Shown in pieces: positions 44,949 to 53,920 of a stretch of 64,000 bases of DNA. How positions within the stretch are numbered: position 1 is the stretch's first letter; each line of letters starts with the position of its first letter. Origin of the DNA: Bacteroidota bacterium. GTDB taxonomy: Bacteria > Bacteroidota > Bacteroidia > Bacteroidales > F082. Position numbers and translations under genes: made by a program. The DNA is taken from positions 183,391 through 247,390 of the forward strand of contig JACNJS010000045.1 in assembly GCA_014382445.1 (NCBI GenBank), written 5' to 3'. The notes below the pieces were generated by a model, which ran no database searches, was not told the origin of the DNA, and saw only the letters and a list, made by a program, of their open reading frames with translations.

Positions 44949-45566
44949 ATGAAAGAAAAAGAAATACTAAAAGAGTACCTGCCTGAAAAATCGATAAATC
45001 AGGTTATGAAATGGATAGTACAAAACAATGTTCACCTCAAAATATCAAGAAGGCGAAATAGCAAATTTGGCGATTATCGTCCTCCGGTTAATCATCCGAA
45101 TCATCGGATAAGCATTAATCATAACCTTAATCCTTTTGCATTTTTAATAACTTTTGTTCACGAATTGGCTCATTTAAACGTTTGGAAATTACACCAAAAC
45201 ACTGTGGCTCCGCATGGCATTGAGTGGAAAACCGAGTTTCGAAAATTAATGAAGGTGGTTTTAAAAAACAGCATCTTTCCGGATGATATTCACGAAGTAT
45301 TATTGCAAAGTATAGTTAATAGTAAAGCATCCAGTACTTCTGATCTGAAACTGTCGCGAGTGCTGAAAAAATATGATAACCAAACTGTAGGAACACACCT
45401 CGAAGACCTCCGGGAAAATACTATATTTCAAACTAAAACAGGTATTCAGTTTAAAAAGGGCGCAAAACGCAGAACACGATATCTCTGCCAAAACATGACT
45501 GATAACAGACAATATCTTTTTCATCCTTTAACACCAGTTGAGGTGGTTGGGATTAGAAGAGATTGA
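44949..45566 (+). CDS. SprT-like zinc metalloprotease-fold protein
   Basis: The 205-residue product has the SprT-like catalytic motif HELAHL (near residue 75) with a third ligand in the following APHGIEWKTEF, a pattern of zinc endopeptidases. A C-terminal extension of about 90 residues with basic residues (KKGAKRRTRYLCQN) may bind nucleic acid; CxxC zinc-ribbon cysteines of eukaryotic SPRTN-like proteins are not clearly present. The function in bacteria is not established. It starts 97 bp after the mini-lipoprotein on the same strand. Confidence 0.75.
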   Translation: MKEKEILKEYLPEKSINQVMKWIVQNNVHLKISRRRNSKFGDYRPPVNHPNHRISINHNLNPFAFLITFVHELAHLNVWKLHQNTVAPHGIEWKTEFRKLMKVVLKNSIFPDDIHEVLLQSIVNSKASSTSDLKLSRVLKKYDNQTVGTHLEDLRENTIFQTKTGIQFKKGAKRRTRYLCQNMTDNRQYLFHPLTPVEVVGIRRD

Positions 45567-45781
45567 GGTTGTAATATCTAATTACGCTTATGCTAAATTG
45601 CACTAACTAATTTCTAATGTCTAAATCCTAAGCCATATAAAATGAATGTAACTAATATTACAACTAAAATGAATAAACCCATGTATTTTGTATTTTTGAA
45701 GCCCATTATTTTGAACTTTGTTATGGTATTCGACTAATTTATACATAATAAATGGTAAATTACACTTCTTAATTTAAGATT

Positions 45782-46879
45782 ATGGACATGAATAAAAATA
45801 ATTATTGCGTAATCATGGCCGGTGGGGTTGGAGCGCGTTTTTGGCCTATGAGCAAAACTACACGGCCAAAACAGTTTATTGACATACTGGGTGTTGGCAA
45901 AACGCTTATCCAGCTTACTTTCGATAGATTTACAAGTATTTGTCCTCCCGAAAACATTCTTGTTGTAACAAACACAATCTACAAAGATCTGGTTCTGGAA
46001 CAATTGCCGGAGCTGGATGAAAAGCAGGTGCTATGTGAGCCTTCTCGTCGCAACACCGCTCCTTGTGTAGCATATGCCAACTACAAAATTAATGAAGAAA
46101 ATCCTAATGCTATTGTAATTGTTGCCCCCTCCGATCATATAATCCTGAAAGAAGATGAATTTGTAAAAAACATCAAAACTGCAATGCAGGCCGCAAAAGA
46201 AAACAACTGGCTCCTCACTTTAGGAATAAAACCAAGCAGGCCCGATACCGGATATGGTTACATACAGTTTATTGAAGAAAATGCATACTCCGAAGATGTT
46301 CCGCTATACAAGGTTAAAACCTTCACCGAAAAACCAAGTCTTGATATTGCAAAATCATTTCTCGCAAGTGGTGATTTTTTGTGGAACTCCGGTATTTTTA
46401 TTTGGTCGCTTAAAAGTATTATGGTTGCTTTTACTGAATTACTTGATGAGGTTGATTCTCTCTTTGAAAAAGGAATAGGCAAATACAATACCAAGGAAGA
46501 GGAATCGTTTATTTCGAATACCTATGCCGTTTGTAAAAACATTTCTGTCGACTATGGTATAATGGAAAAAGCAAAAAATGTTTATACGCTGGCTGTTGAC
46601 TTTGGCTGGTCGGATCTTGGCACATGGGGTTCATTGTACACCATCAGGAAAAAAGATGCTAACAAAAATGCAGTGGTTGGTAAAAATTTAATGCTTTATA
46701 ATACTCACAATTGTATCGTAAATGTTCCGAACAATAAATTAGTGGTACTTCAGGGATTAGATGATTATATTATTGTTGAAGACGATAATACCCTGCTTGT
46801 TTGCCGTAAACAAGATGAACAACAGATACGGCAGTTTGTTGCTGACGTTAAAAGTGAAAAAGGAGACAGGTTTGTGTAG
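45782..46879 (+). CDS. manC: Mannose-1-phosphate guanylyltransferase
   Basis: The enzyme forms GDP-mannose from GTP and mannose 1-phosphate for glycans and O-antigen. The 365-residue product shows the nucleotidyltransferase signature VIMAGGVGARFWPMSK and PKQF, the VAPSDH motif, FTEKPS, FLWNSGIF and the DFGWSDLG block. The C-terminal phosphomannose isomerase domain of the fused type is absent. An alternative ATG two codons downstream is possible. No sugar-nucleotide genes flank it. The 215 bp upstream (45567-45781) contain only AT-rich sequence and a short ORF I do not trust. Confidence 0.92.
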   Translation: MDMNKNNYCVIMAGGVGARFWPMSKTTRPKQFIDILGVGKTLIQLTFDRFTSICPPENILVVTNTIYKDLVLEQLPELDEKQVLCEPSRRNTAPCVAYANYKINEENPNAIVIVAPSDHIILKEDEFVKNIKTAMQAAKENNWLLTLGIKPSRPDTGYGYIQFIEENAYSEDVPLYKVKTFTEKPSLDIAKSFLASGDFLWNSGIFIWSLKSIMVAFTELLDEVDSLFEKGIGKYNTKEEESFISNTYAVCKNISVDYGIMEKAKNVYTLAVDFGWSDLGTWGSLYTIRKKDANKNAVVGKNLMLYNTHNCIVNVPNNKLVVLQGLDDYIIVEDDNTLLVCRKQDEQQIRQFVADVKSEKGDRFV

Positions 46880-46935
46880 GGTAATGTGTGGAGAAATGTT
46901 TGGTGGAGTAGTGGAGTAATGGTGGGTTGGTAATG
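46880..46935 (+). repeat. G-rich low-complexity tract after manC
   Basis: A run of GGTGGAGTAG, TGGAGTAATGG and GGTGGGTTGG units directly follows the manC stop. It is imperfect and has no clear period. It may be a degraded tandem repeat. Confidence 0.4.
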
Positions 46936-47057
46936 ATGAAATACAGATACCGTTATGCAAATTATTTCCTTATCCCTTTTCGGCACTCAAATATTGCATA
47001 GTATAATATAAAAATTAATTTTTTATTAAAAAATTAAATGAACATAAATACTTGAAT

Positions 47058-49277
47058 ATGAAAAAATTACTTATCGCAACAATTGCCTTGTTGTTAGGAA
47101 TTAATTCGACAACCAGGGCCGACGAAGGAATGTGGATTCCTTTATTGATTAACAAAAACATTGCAGAAATGCAGGAAATGGGCATTAAGCTTACGGCTGA
47201 AGATATTTACAATGTGAACAATTCGAGCCTTAAAGATGCCATTGCCATTTTTGGCCGTGGCTGTACCGGTGAAATAATTTCGCCAGAAGGTTTATTACTT
47301 ACCAACCACCATTGTGGTTATGGATCAATTCAAAAGCTGAGCACCCCCGAAGCTAACTATCTTGATGATGGTTTCTGGGCGATGAATAAAGGCGAAGAAA
47401 TTCCTGTTGAAGGTCTTACTGTCCAGTTTTTAGACCACATGCGAGATGTAAGTATAAAAGTACTTCATGGCACAACCCCAGAAATGTCGGAAGCCGACAG
47501 AAGCAAGATTATCAAAGATAATAGTAAAGCCATTGAAGATCACGCAACTAAAGATACGCATTTCAGCGCACGGGTAGTTTCGTTTTATGGTGGAAATGAA
47601 TATTATTTGTTTGTTTATGAAACATTTAAAGACATTCGACTTGTAGGAGCCCCTCCTGAATCAATAGGTAAATTTGGTGCTGATACCGATAATTGGATGT
47701 GGCCACGCCATACAGGCGATTTTTCCATGTTCAGAGTTTATACTGCCCCTGATGGAACTCCGGCAACCTACTCTGAAGAAAATATTCCACTCAAATCGAA
47801 ACACTATTTGCCAATTAATATAGCCGGTGTTGAGAAAGATGACTTTGCAATGATTTTAGGTTATCCGGGTGGAACTGACAGATTCCTGTCTTCTTTTGGC
47901 GTTGACTTGGCAATTAATAGTACTAATCCTACTATTGTTAATATCCGTGAAGAAAAGCTGGCTATTATGCGTGAAGGTATGGAGGCTGATGACGCAGTAC
48001 GTCTTCAGTATGCTTCCAAATTCGCAGGCACTGCTAATTACTGGAAATACTTTATTGGCCAGACAAAAGGCTTGAAACGACTAAAAGTAAAAGAGAAAAA
48101 ACAACAAGAAGAAGCTGAATTTCAAAATTGGCTGAATCAAAATCCAAATGCAAAAAAGCAATACGGCGAAGCTCTTGTACTATTAGGAGATGCTTATGAT
48201 TTAAAAGGACAATATGATCTTGCAAATGTATATTTTCGTGAAGCTGTTTACCGCGGTGCTGAAATATTAGGATATGCTAATCGGTTTAGCGAATTAAGTA
48301 AACTAATGAATGACAAGAAATCGACGGATTCAATAATTACCGCTTCTGTTGCCGGGCTGAAGGGTGGGGTTGAAAGTCATTTTAAAAACTATAACGAGCC
48401 GATCGACAGAAACCTTTTTGCGTCAATGATGAAAATGTATCATGAAAATGTCCCTCTCGATCAGCAACCAGCTTATTTACTTAAAATGGACAAAAAATTT
48501 AAAGGCAATTTCGATAGTTATGCTGACTATGTTTTCGACAAATCAATGTTTGCAAGCAAGGCTAAAGTTGAGGCATTTTTGAATGATCCTAATAAAAAGA
48601 AACTTGCAAAAGACCCTGCTATGGTAGCGGTTGATGCCTTTTTTAGTACTTATCGCGAAATTGAATCCAAACAAAAAGAAGCTAACGAAAACCTCGATAA
48701 AGGTCACCGACTATATATTGCCGGAATGCGCGAAATGAACCCTGATTTCAACTATTCTCCCGATGCGAACTTTACCATGCGCTTAACATATGGTACCGTT
48801 CAGGATTATTACCCTGCCGATGCTATTCATTATGAATATTTTACAACAATGGATGGCATCATGCAAAAAGAAGATCCAACTAATTGGGAGTTTATTGTGC
48901 CGACAAAACTCAAAGAATTGTATGAAGCCAAAGATTTTGGTCCTTATGGCGAAGATGGAGTTATGAAAGTTTGTTTTCTTACAAACCACGATATTACCGG
49001 AGGTAACTCAGGAAGCCCTGTTATAAACGGAAATGGTGAATTAATTGGCCTCGCATTCGATGGCAACTGGGAAGCTATGAGTGGCGACATAGCCTTTGAA
49101 CCCGAATTACAACGTACTATTAATGTTGATATTCGCTATGTAATGTTCATTATTGATAAGTTTGCAGGAGCAACAAATCTTATCGAAGAAATGACTGTTG
49201 TTACCGAAAAACCTGGTGCTATTATTGGTGAGATAGATGAAACTGATCCTCCGGTACTGGAAGAGGTTATGGAATAA
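47058..49277 (+). CDS. S46 family dipeptidyl-peptidase, DPP7-like
   Basis: The 739-residue product from the ATG at 47058 begins with a signal peptide (INSTTRADEG). It carries the S46 catalytic residues: H85 in TNHHCGY, D221 in RHTGDFS, and the nucleophile S651 in GGNSGSP. The residue 18 positions after the serine is glycine (in FDGNWE), as in hydrophobic-preferring DPP7; the acidic-preferring DPP11 has arginine there. These enzymes release dipeptides from oligopeptides in the periplasm and support peptide-based nutrition. An upstream TTG (47052) adds two residues only. A strong terminator follows. The gene is monocistronic. Confidence 0.93.
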   Translation: MKKLLIATIALLLGINSTTRADEGMWIPLLINKNIAEMQEMGIKLTAEDIYNVNNSSLKDAIAIFGRGCTGEIISPEGLLLTNHHCGYGSIQKLSTPEANYLDDGFWAMNKGEEIPVEGLTVQFLDHMRDVSIKVLHGTTPEMSEADRSKIIKDNSKAIEDHATKDTHFSARVVSFYGGNEYYLFVYETFKDIRLVGAPPESIGKFGADTDNWMWPRHTGDFSMFRVYTAPDGTPATYSEENIPLKSKHYLPINIAGVEKDDFAMILGYPGGTDRFLSSFGVDLAINSTNPTIVNIREEKLAIMREGMEADDAVRLQYASKFAGTANYWKYFIGQTKGLKRLKVKEKKQQEEAEFQNWLNQNPNAKKQYGEALVLLGDAYDLKGQYDLANVYFREAVYRGAEILGYANRFSELSKLMNDKKSTDSIITASVAGLKGGVESHFKNYNEPIDRNLFASMMKMYHENVPLDQQPAYLLKMDKKFKGNFDSYADYVFDKSMFASKAKVEAFLNDPNKKKLAKDPAMVAVDAFFSTYREIESKQKEANENLDKGHRLYIAGMREMNPDFNYSPDANFTMRLTYGTVQDYYPADAIHYEYFTTMDGIMQKEDPTNWEFIVPTKLKELYEAKDFGPYGEDGVMKVCFLTNHDITGGNSGSPVINGNGELIGLAFDGNWEAMSGDIAFEPELQRTINVDIRYVMFIIDKFAGATNLIEEMTVVTEKPGAIIGEIDETDPPVLEEVME

Positions 49278-49303
49278 ACTACATTAAAATTTAAGATATA
49301 TTA

Positions 49304-49330
49304 GCCGGCAAGAAATTACCGGCTTTTTTG
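49304..49330 (+). terminator. Intrinsic terminator of the S46 gene
   Basis: Arms AGCCGG (49304-49309) and CCGGCT (49320-49325) enclose a 10-nt loop and lead into a run of six T. It lies 27 bp after the stop codon. Confidence 0.85.
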
Positions 49331-49475
49331 TTATAATTTCTCGCATCTCAATTACGTTAACCCAACAAACCCCAGCGTTCGCATATTAAACCCTGGCGTT
49401 TACACATCTGTTTCATATTACCCTTTTTTGCAGCGTATCTTTACTTGCTAATAAAACCATTTAAATAAAATAGCA

Positions 49476-50040
49476 ATGAAAACATTAACCCTTATTTCAA
49501 TAAGCCTGTTATGCGGCTTTGTATTCAATCTAAATGCACAACAGTATATCAAACTGGATGCCTCTTTCTACAGCCAGACATTAGATGAAGTAAAAAAAAT
49601 CGACATTTATTTACCGGCCAATTACTACGAAAACCCTGGACACCTACCACATTCCTTATGCGTACCACTATTTTGAGGGAGGCCATATTTACAATCCCCT
49701 GCCCTGGATGGATGGATTTCACGGGATGGACTCTATAATTAACTACTCATATGCAATAATGGGTATCGAAGTTTATAACTCCAGCATTTCACAGTTTACA
49801 GTTTATCCAAACCCCATATCGGATAAATTGAATATATCCTGCCAATTGAATAAGTCGAGTATGGTTAATATCCATATACATAATCTGCAAGGACAGCTCT
49901 TATCTTCAATAAACGTCGGTAAACAACAAAAAGGAAAATATACAATCGACAGGAATATTTCGGAATATCCTCCCGGTATATACTTCCTTCATTTGCAAAT
50001 TGGTAGTGAGGTAGTTATAAAGAAACTTGTGAAGCTATAA
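49476..50040 (+). pseudogene. Broken secreted esterase-like gene with T9SS sorting domain
   Basis: The first part (49476-49676) encodes a signal peptide and KKIDIYLPANYYENPG, the typical start of an alpha/beta-hydrolase esterase. It stops after 66 residues. In the next frame, at about 49640 on, TYHIPYAYHYFEGGHIY and MDGFHGMDSIINYSY continue, then a complete type A sorting domain (VYPNPISDKLNIS to KLVKL, ending 50040). A frameshift joins the two, and the middle of the hydrolase, including the nucleophile elbow, is missing. This is a decayed secreted esterase. Confidence 0.75.
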
Positions 50041-50123
50041 ATTATAATGAATAAAAGCACCTAATGACCTATTATCAAATGACTATTTGCAATCAACATT
50101 TAGGTCAATTCAGGATATTTTGA

Positions 50124-50264
50124 AAATTATTGAAAAAAGTGGCAGAAAAGTATGATTTGGAAATGATATCTGAACTCGCTACTGAATCAGGCTTTGAAAT
50201 TGTAAGGAATTTCTTCAACACACGACTATTCTTTACAAATTCATTGTGGAAACGAAAATCATAA
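50124..50264 (+). pseudogene. C-terminal fragment of an EgtD-like histidine methyltransferase
   Basis: The frame after a TGA encodes LKKVAEKYDLEMISEL, ATESGFEIVRNFF and FFTNSLWKRKS before TAA. This closely resembles the last 40 residues of Methyltransf_33 (EgtD-type) proteins, where the pattern SGF(x)VxxxFxDxxxxFxDSLW closes the fold. Only this C-terminal piece remains. The match is by eye. It lies 2 bp before a DUF427 remnant. Confidence 0.5.
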
Positions 50265-50266
50265 AA

Positions 50267-50329
50267 ATGAAAGCAATTTGGAATGGCAAAGTAATCGCTG
50301 AAAGCGATCATACTATTAACATCAAATAA
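50267..50329 (+). pseudogene. N-terminal fragment of a DUF427 family gene
   Basis: Twenty codons starting at ATG 50267 encode MKAIWNGKVIAESDHTINIK, then TAA. This matches the invariant N-terminus of DUF427 proteins (KAIWNG, VIAESD). Nothing further of the domain follows. It begins 2 bp after the preceding fragment's stop, so the operon junction survives although both genes are broken. Confidence 0.6.
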
Positions 50330-50372
50330 AAAAACATGAATACATCAATAAATAATTGGAAGCCCCCCACGG

Positions 50373-50400
50373 CCTTTCAGGTGGCCTTGCTCCTGAAAGG
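50373..50400 (-). repeat. Dispersed hairpin repeat, family B, copy 2
   Basis: The reverse complement matches the unit at 1671-1698 in 27 of 28 positions, with perfect 9-bp arms (CCTTTCAGG/CCTGAAAGG) here. It lies in the decayed island between gene fragments. Confidence 0.75.
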
Positions 50401-50482
50401 TCGAAATAATCCCCATCATAATATCAAAAAAAAATACGCCTCTTGCAACCCTTAAGGTTTTTTCAACTGAAAGAAAAAGAAA

Positions 50483-50969
50483 TGAAAAAGATAAAAACAA
50501 CAATGTAACTGGCATTTATACTTAGTTCAATTGGGATAATGGCTCAACATTATACTGATGTTGTTTTTGCTAAACGAGTAATCAAAACCTATCCGCTCAA
50601 CTACTTTGCCGGTGGAGAAATAAATCTGGGTTATGAACAAGTAGTTAATAATAAGGAAAGTTTTGAAATAATTTTAATAATTTATATAAAACGGATGAAA
50701 ATATCAGGGATTCAATAAAAATTTTAAAAAATGCAATTACATTGAAAATGCTTGTGGGATATCAGGCCAGGGTATTTAACAAAATCTCAATTGATTATTA
50801 TGTTGGTGCGGGTTTTAGATGCCAGGCGCAAAAGGCAATAAGATATTATCGTAAAAGTTGGGACTATGATCTTGAGGTCTATACTGAAGATACTGACAGG
50901 GCGGTTAATACGATGGAATTATTTACTCCTACAATTCATTTAGGCATTAGCTTTGGGTACTTTTTTTAA
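50483..50969 (+). pseudogene. Broken outer-membrane barrel gene
   Basis: An ATG at 50483 starts KKIKTTM, then an in-frame TAA interrupts the signal peptide, which continues as LAFILSSIGIMAQ. A segment with FAGGEINLGYEQV follows, then a second stop. A different frame (50742-50969) carries KMLVGYQARVFNKISIDYYVGAGF and ends with TPTIHLGISFGYFF, the terminal strand of a barrel protein. A premature stop, a frameshift and probably an internal deletion are all present. The original was a secreted barrel of the DUF3575-like type. Confidence 0.7.
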
Positions 50970-51113
50970 TTGAGTATATTATGATTTCTCCTGTTTTCAC
51001 CACATTTTTAAAAAAAATAGTTTTTTGGCTCTGAAATGCCTATGAATAGGGCATTTTATTTTTAAGTTGGGTGACCCAATAGTATATTTGTATTTTGTAG
51101 TCATTATTCATTC

Positions 51114-51496
51114 ATGTACATTCGAAGAAAGAGAAATACTTCTGGTAGCATAAGCGTATATATTTTAGAGAAGCAAAATGGAAAGCAAGTGCTTGTCAAA
51201 TCAATGGGTTCAGCTCATTTAGAAAGCAGTATTATAGAGCTTGAGACCTCACCAGAAAAGAGATCAAAAGACTTACCAGTCAACAAGAAATTGATTTTGA
51301 TTATGAGCAGGATGAACAACACATCAACTTGTTACGTAAGAGTATCCAATCAGTCCGCATTGTGGGTGCTGAATTTGTGTTGGTAAAGATCTTCAATGAA
51401 AATGGTTTTAATCAGATCTCAAATAAACTTTTACGTCATTTAGTGATCTCTAGGCTACTTTATCCGGGGGAGTTGGGTCTCGAAATTACAGGATAG
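51114..51496 (+). pseudogene. IS1634-type transposase N-terminal fragment
   Basis: The frame from 51114 encodes MYIRRKRNTSGSISVYIL and LVKSMGSAHLESSIIELE, the characteristic start of IS1634-family transposases. A frameshift near 51260 moves to a second frame with IKRLTSQQEIDFDY, VGAEFVLVKIF, NKLLRHLVISRLLYPG, after which homology stops and a TAG follows at 51494. The catalytic DDE region is absent. An AGTTGGGT octamer appears at both edges (51065 and 51471), and a palindrome TTGGGTGACCCAA lies upstream (51067-51079). Confidence 0.75.
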
Positions 51497-51526
51497 TTTT
51501 ATTGTTAAAAACCTAGTACTCTTAAA

Positions 51527-51547
51527 TTCGGGATTACAAATCCCGAA
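51527..51547. repeat. Perfect short hairpin TTCGGGATT-ACA-AATCCCGAA
   Basis: Nine-base arms pair perfectly around a 3-nt loop, 30 bp after the transposase fragment. Palindromes of this composition are scattered in some bacteroidotal genomes, from memory. No T-run follows, so a terminator role is unclear. Confidence 0.55.
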
Positions 51548-51683
51548 CAACTAGACATTTTTTTGAAAAATTAATGAATTAGAAATTATTTTAAGAAAAA
51601 TCAATTGTTAAACATTCATAAGTTTTTAAGGCAATAAAACAAATTGATTGTACATTTGCATTCCTAAAATTTGAATACGAATT

Positions 51684-52088
51684 ATGAAACAGATATTGAA
51701 ACTAACCGGATTGATGCTTGCCCTTGCTATTATTATTACTTCGTGTGGCGGAAGCACCGAAAGCAAATTAGTTGGAACCTGGAAGGCGCAAAAAGTAGAA
51801 ACTGATTTTGATGAGAAATTCACTACACCCGAAATGTTGCGCCAGGTTGTTGAAATGCAAAAAGAAACCTATTTCAGGGTTATTGATGATTCAACTCTGA
51901 TAATAATCTCACCCGGTAATACGCATCAAACTAAATGGAAGCTGAATCCCGAAGATCAAACAATTGCATACTTCTTTAAGGGAAGTCCTACTTTGTCAAA
52001 TAAACTGGGAACATTAATTTCTGGTAAAATTGTTAGTGAATCGAAAACGCCACTTGGTATTATCACTATTTATTACGAAAAAGAGTGA
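51684..52088 (+). CDS. Small lipoprotein, lipocalin-like
   Basis: The 134-residue product has a lipoprotein signal (AIIITSCGGSTES) and then SKLVGTWKAQKVETDF, a pattern shared with the lipocalin-like small lipoproteins of Bacteroidota. Alternating short strands continue to the end (SGKIVSESKTPLGIITIYYE). Function is unknown. Its stop overlaps the start of the next small ORF by 4 bp, suggesting translational coupling. It is the first intact gene after the decayed island. Confidence 0.7.
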   Translation: MKQILKLTGLMLALAIIITSCGGSTESKLVGTWKAQKVETDFDEKFTTPEMLRQVVEMQKETYFRVIDDSTLIIISPGNTHQTKWKLNPEDQTIAYFFKGSPTLSNKLGTLISGKIVSESKTPLGIITIYYEKE

Positions 52089-52273
52089 AAGGCAGAAAAG
52101 AAATTATCATTAACGATAATACTGCAATCGCAATTACAAATTATTATTTTACAGATACCAACACGTCGGAAGATGTAAAAGTTGAGTTCACTTATGGTTA
52201 TTTCATAGACGATAATGGATATCTTTTAATAAACGTACACCACTCGTCATTTCCATATAATCCGGGTCATTAA
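52085..52273 (+). CDS. Small protein, possibly truncated, coupled to the lipoprotein
   Basis: A GTG at 52085 overlaps the stop of the lipoprotein gene and opens a 62-residue frame ending NVHHSSFPYNPGH. The C-terminal part (KVEFTYGYFIDDNGYLLINVHHSS) resembles the last strands of small NTF2/SnoaL-like or related proteins that end in LHHSS.PY, but only about half of such a domain is present. It may be a real short protein or the tail of a lost gene. The overlap argues for translation. Confidence 0.4.
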   Translation: MKGRKEIIINDNTAIAITNYYFTDTNTSEDVKVEFTYGYFIDDNGYLLINVHHSSFPYNPGH

Positions 52274-52282
52274 AACTATCGG

Positions 52283-53887
52283 CTAAGCAGCACTTCTTTT
52301 CTTACGCAAATACCCCTGCGTAAACGCAATGAGAATTAATAACGCACTCACAAAAGTTGATGTGCGGGCAATGTAATCCCCGTTTTTAGTATAATACGTT
52401 TGTTTATAATTTGCATTTAAAGTTTGCTTAATTACTGCAGGTTCCCAATATGGAGTTTGCTGAAGCACATCACCCCGCTGATTAATAAACGCTGATATTC
52501 CCGTATTTGCCGACCGTGCCACACTGCGACGTGTTTCAATTGCCCGAAGCACCGAAAACAAAAAGTGCTGTTTATATCCCGGTGTATTTCCCCACCAACC
52601 ATCATTTGTAATTACAAAGATTAAGCCGGCACCAAGCTTTACCGAATTAGCTACAAACTCACCATAAACCGATTCATAACAAATTATCGGGGAAACACCC
52701 ACTTTGGCTTCCTTCCTTATAAAAGCAACAGGCTGGTCCTCGCGGCCAAGGGTTCCTGTTGTTCCACCAAGGTCGATGGCCAGTTTTTCAACTGATTTAA
52801 GAATCCACCACGAAGGCATAATTTCAACTCCGGGTGTTAATTTTGACTTGTGATGCAATTGAAAATCCTGCTCATTCTCAATTAATATAGCAGTATTAAA
52901 TGCATAATAATAATCCAGAGTTTTTGTAAACTTTCTGGCAGCATTTGTTTTTTTCTCACCTTCTTTCACAAGTTTATATGTAGTGGCTCCAATAACAATT
53001 GCAGTATTAGGAAACATTGGAAGCGCCCGTTTTATTTTCCGTAAGCTTATAGACCTGTCTATCCACTCTTCCCAAATATCCTCTTGTAAAGCCGATTCGG
53101 GAAATACAAGAAAATCAGTACTATCGGTTATTAAACGAGAGGCAAGTTCTAAATTTTTGTCTAATATTTTTTCATATGGTAATGAGTATTGTTCATTGTA
53201 TGGATCAATGTTTGGCTGAACAACTACCACGTTAACAGGGTTATCTTCTTCCTGATAATTATTATAGATGCTAAATGAAAAAATTAACGGAATTAGTATT
53301 ACAAGAATTAGTTCAACAGCAGAAAAAATAATTTTACTGTTTTTCGCTTTATTAATTATCCCGGAAATAATTTTGTAAACGAGAATATTGCCAATAATAA
53401 TCCATACGGTTCCTCCTAAGGTTCCAGTGTATTCGTACCACTGAATCCAGGTGTGTTTTGAAGCGAAAACATTGCCCAGGTTTAACCACGACCAGCTTAA
53501 GTCCCAATTCATGTGAAGGAACTCCCAGGTTACCCAGTAAAACAATAAAATAAACGTACCCCGTTGATTGTTAAACAGCTTTTGTTTTGACAGGTGATAT
53601 AATTGAAAAACTATCGCCATAAACAATGAATTTAAGATAAAAGCCATAATTGAGCCTGTTTCCGTTGAGTTCCATATCCACCAGGTAGTTAGTACATTCC
53701 AAAGCAAGAAGGCAAGCCATGCATACCAAAACATGCCTTTTTTATTAGTATCACCAAGATGTTGCTGAATAAAAAGCAAAGGAACCAATGCCACAAAAAT
53801 TAAAGGAGTAAAGCCATTCACAGGCCAGGAAGCTAACAATAACATCCCACTTAAAACGGATAACAATAAAAGAAATTTAATTTTCAT
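52283..53887 (-). CDS. lnt: Apolipoprotein N-acyltransferase
   Basis: Lnt adds the third acyl chain to the N-terminal cysteine of lipoproteins. The 534-residue product has about seven membrane segments in the first 200 residues and a last one at the C-terminus, with a nitrilase-fold periplasmic domain between. The catalytic triad is visible: Glu in LVFPESALQE, a lysine in the KSKLTPGVE region, and Cys in PIICYESVYGE. It lies 33 bp after hflX on the same strand. lspA, which acts before it in lipoprotein maturation, is at the other end of the window. Confidence 0.92.
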   Translation of the reverse strand: MKIKFLLLLSVLSGMLLLASWPVNGFTPLIFVALVPLLFIQQHLGDTNKKGMFWYAWLAFLLWNVLTTWWIWNSTETGSIMAFILNSLFMAIVFQLYHLSKQKLFNNQRGTFILLFYWVTWEFLHMNWDLSWSWLNLGNVFASKHTWIQWYEYTGTLGGTVWIIIGNILVYKIISGIINKAKNSKIIFSAVELILVILIPLIFSFSIYNNYQEEDNPVNVVVVQPNIDPYNEQYSLPYEKILDKNLELASRLITDSTDFLVFPESALQEDIWEEWIDRSISLRKIKRALPMFPNTAIVIGATTYKLVKEGEKKTNAARKFTKTLDYYYAFNTAILIENEQDFQLHHKSKLTPGVEIMPSWWILKSVEKLAIDLGGTTGTLGREDQPVAFIRKEAKVGVSPIICYESVYGEFVANSVKLGAGLIFVITNDGWWGNTPGYKQHFLFSVLRAIETRRSVARSANTGISAFINQRGDVLQQTPYWEPAVIKQTLNANYKQTYYTKNGDYIARTSTFVSALLILIAFTQGYLRKKRSAA

Positions 53888-53920
53888 TTAGTCAAAATTT
53901 AGGCTGTAAAAATAATGTAA

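Noticed and set aside
45642..45737. 31-codon ORF upstream of manC
   Set aside because: Composition is AT-rich and random-looking, with no ribosome site or family resemblance.
51684..52273. Single frameshifted gene from the lipoprotein and following small ORF
   Set aside because: The overlap looks like translational coupling and the lipoprotein has a complete domain of its own, so a fusion is not required.
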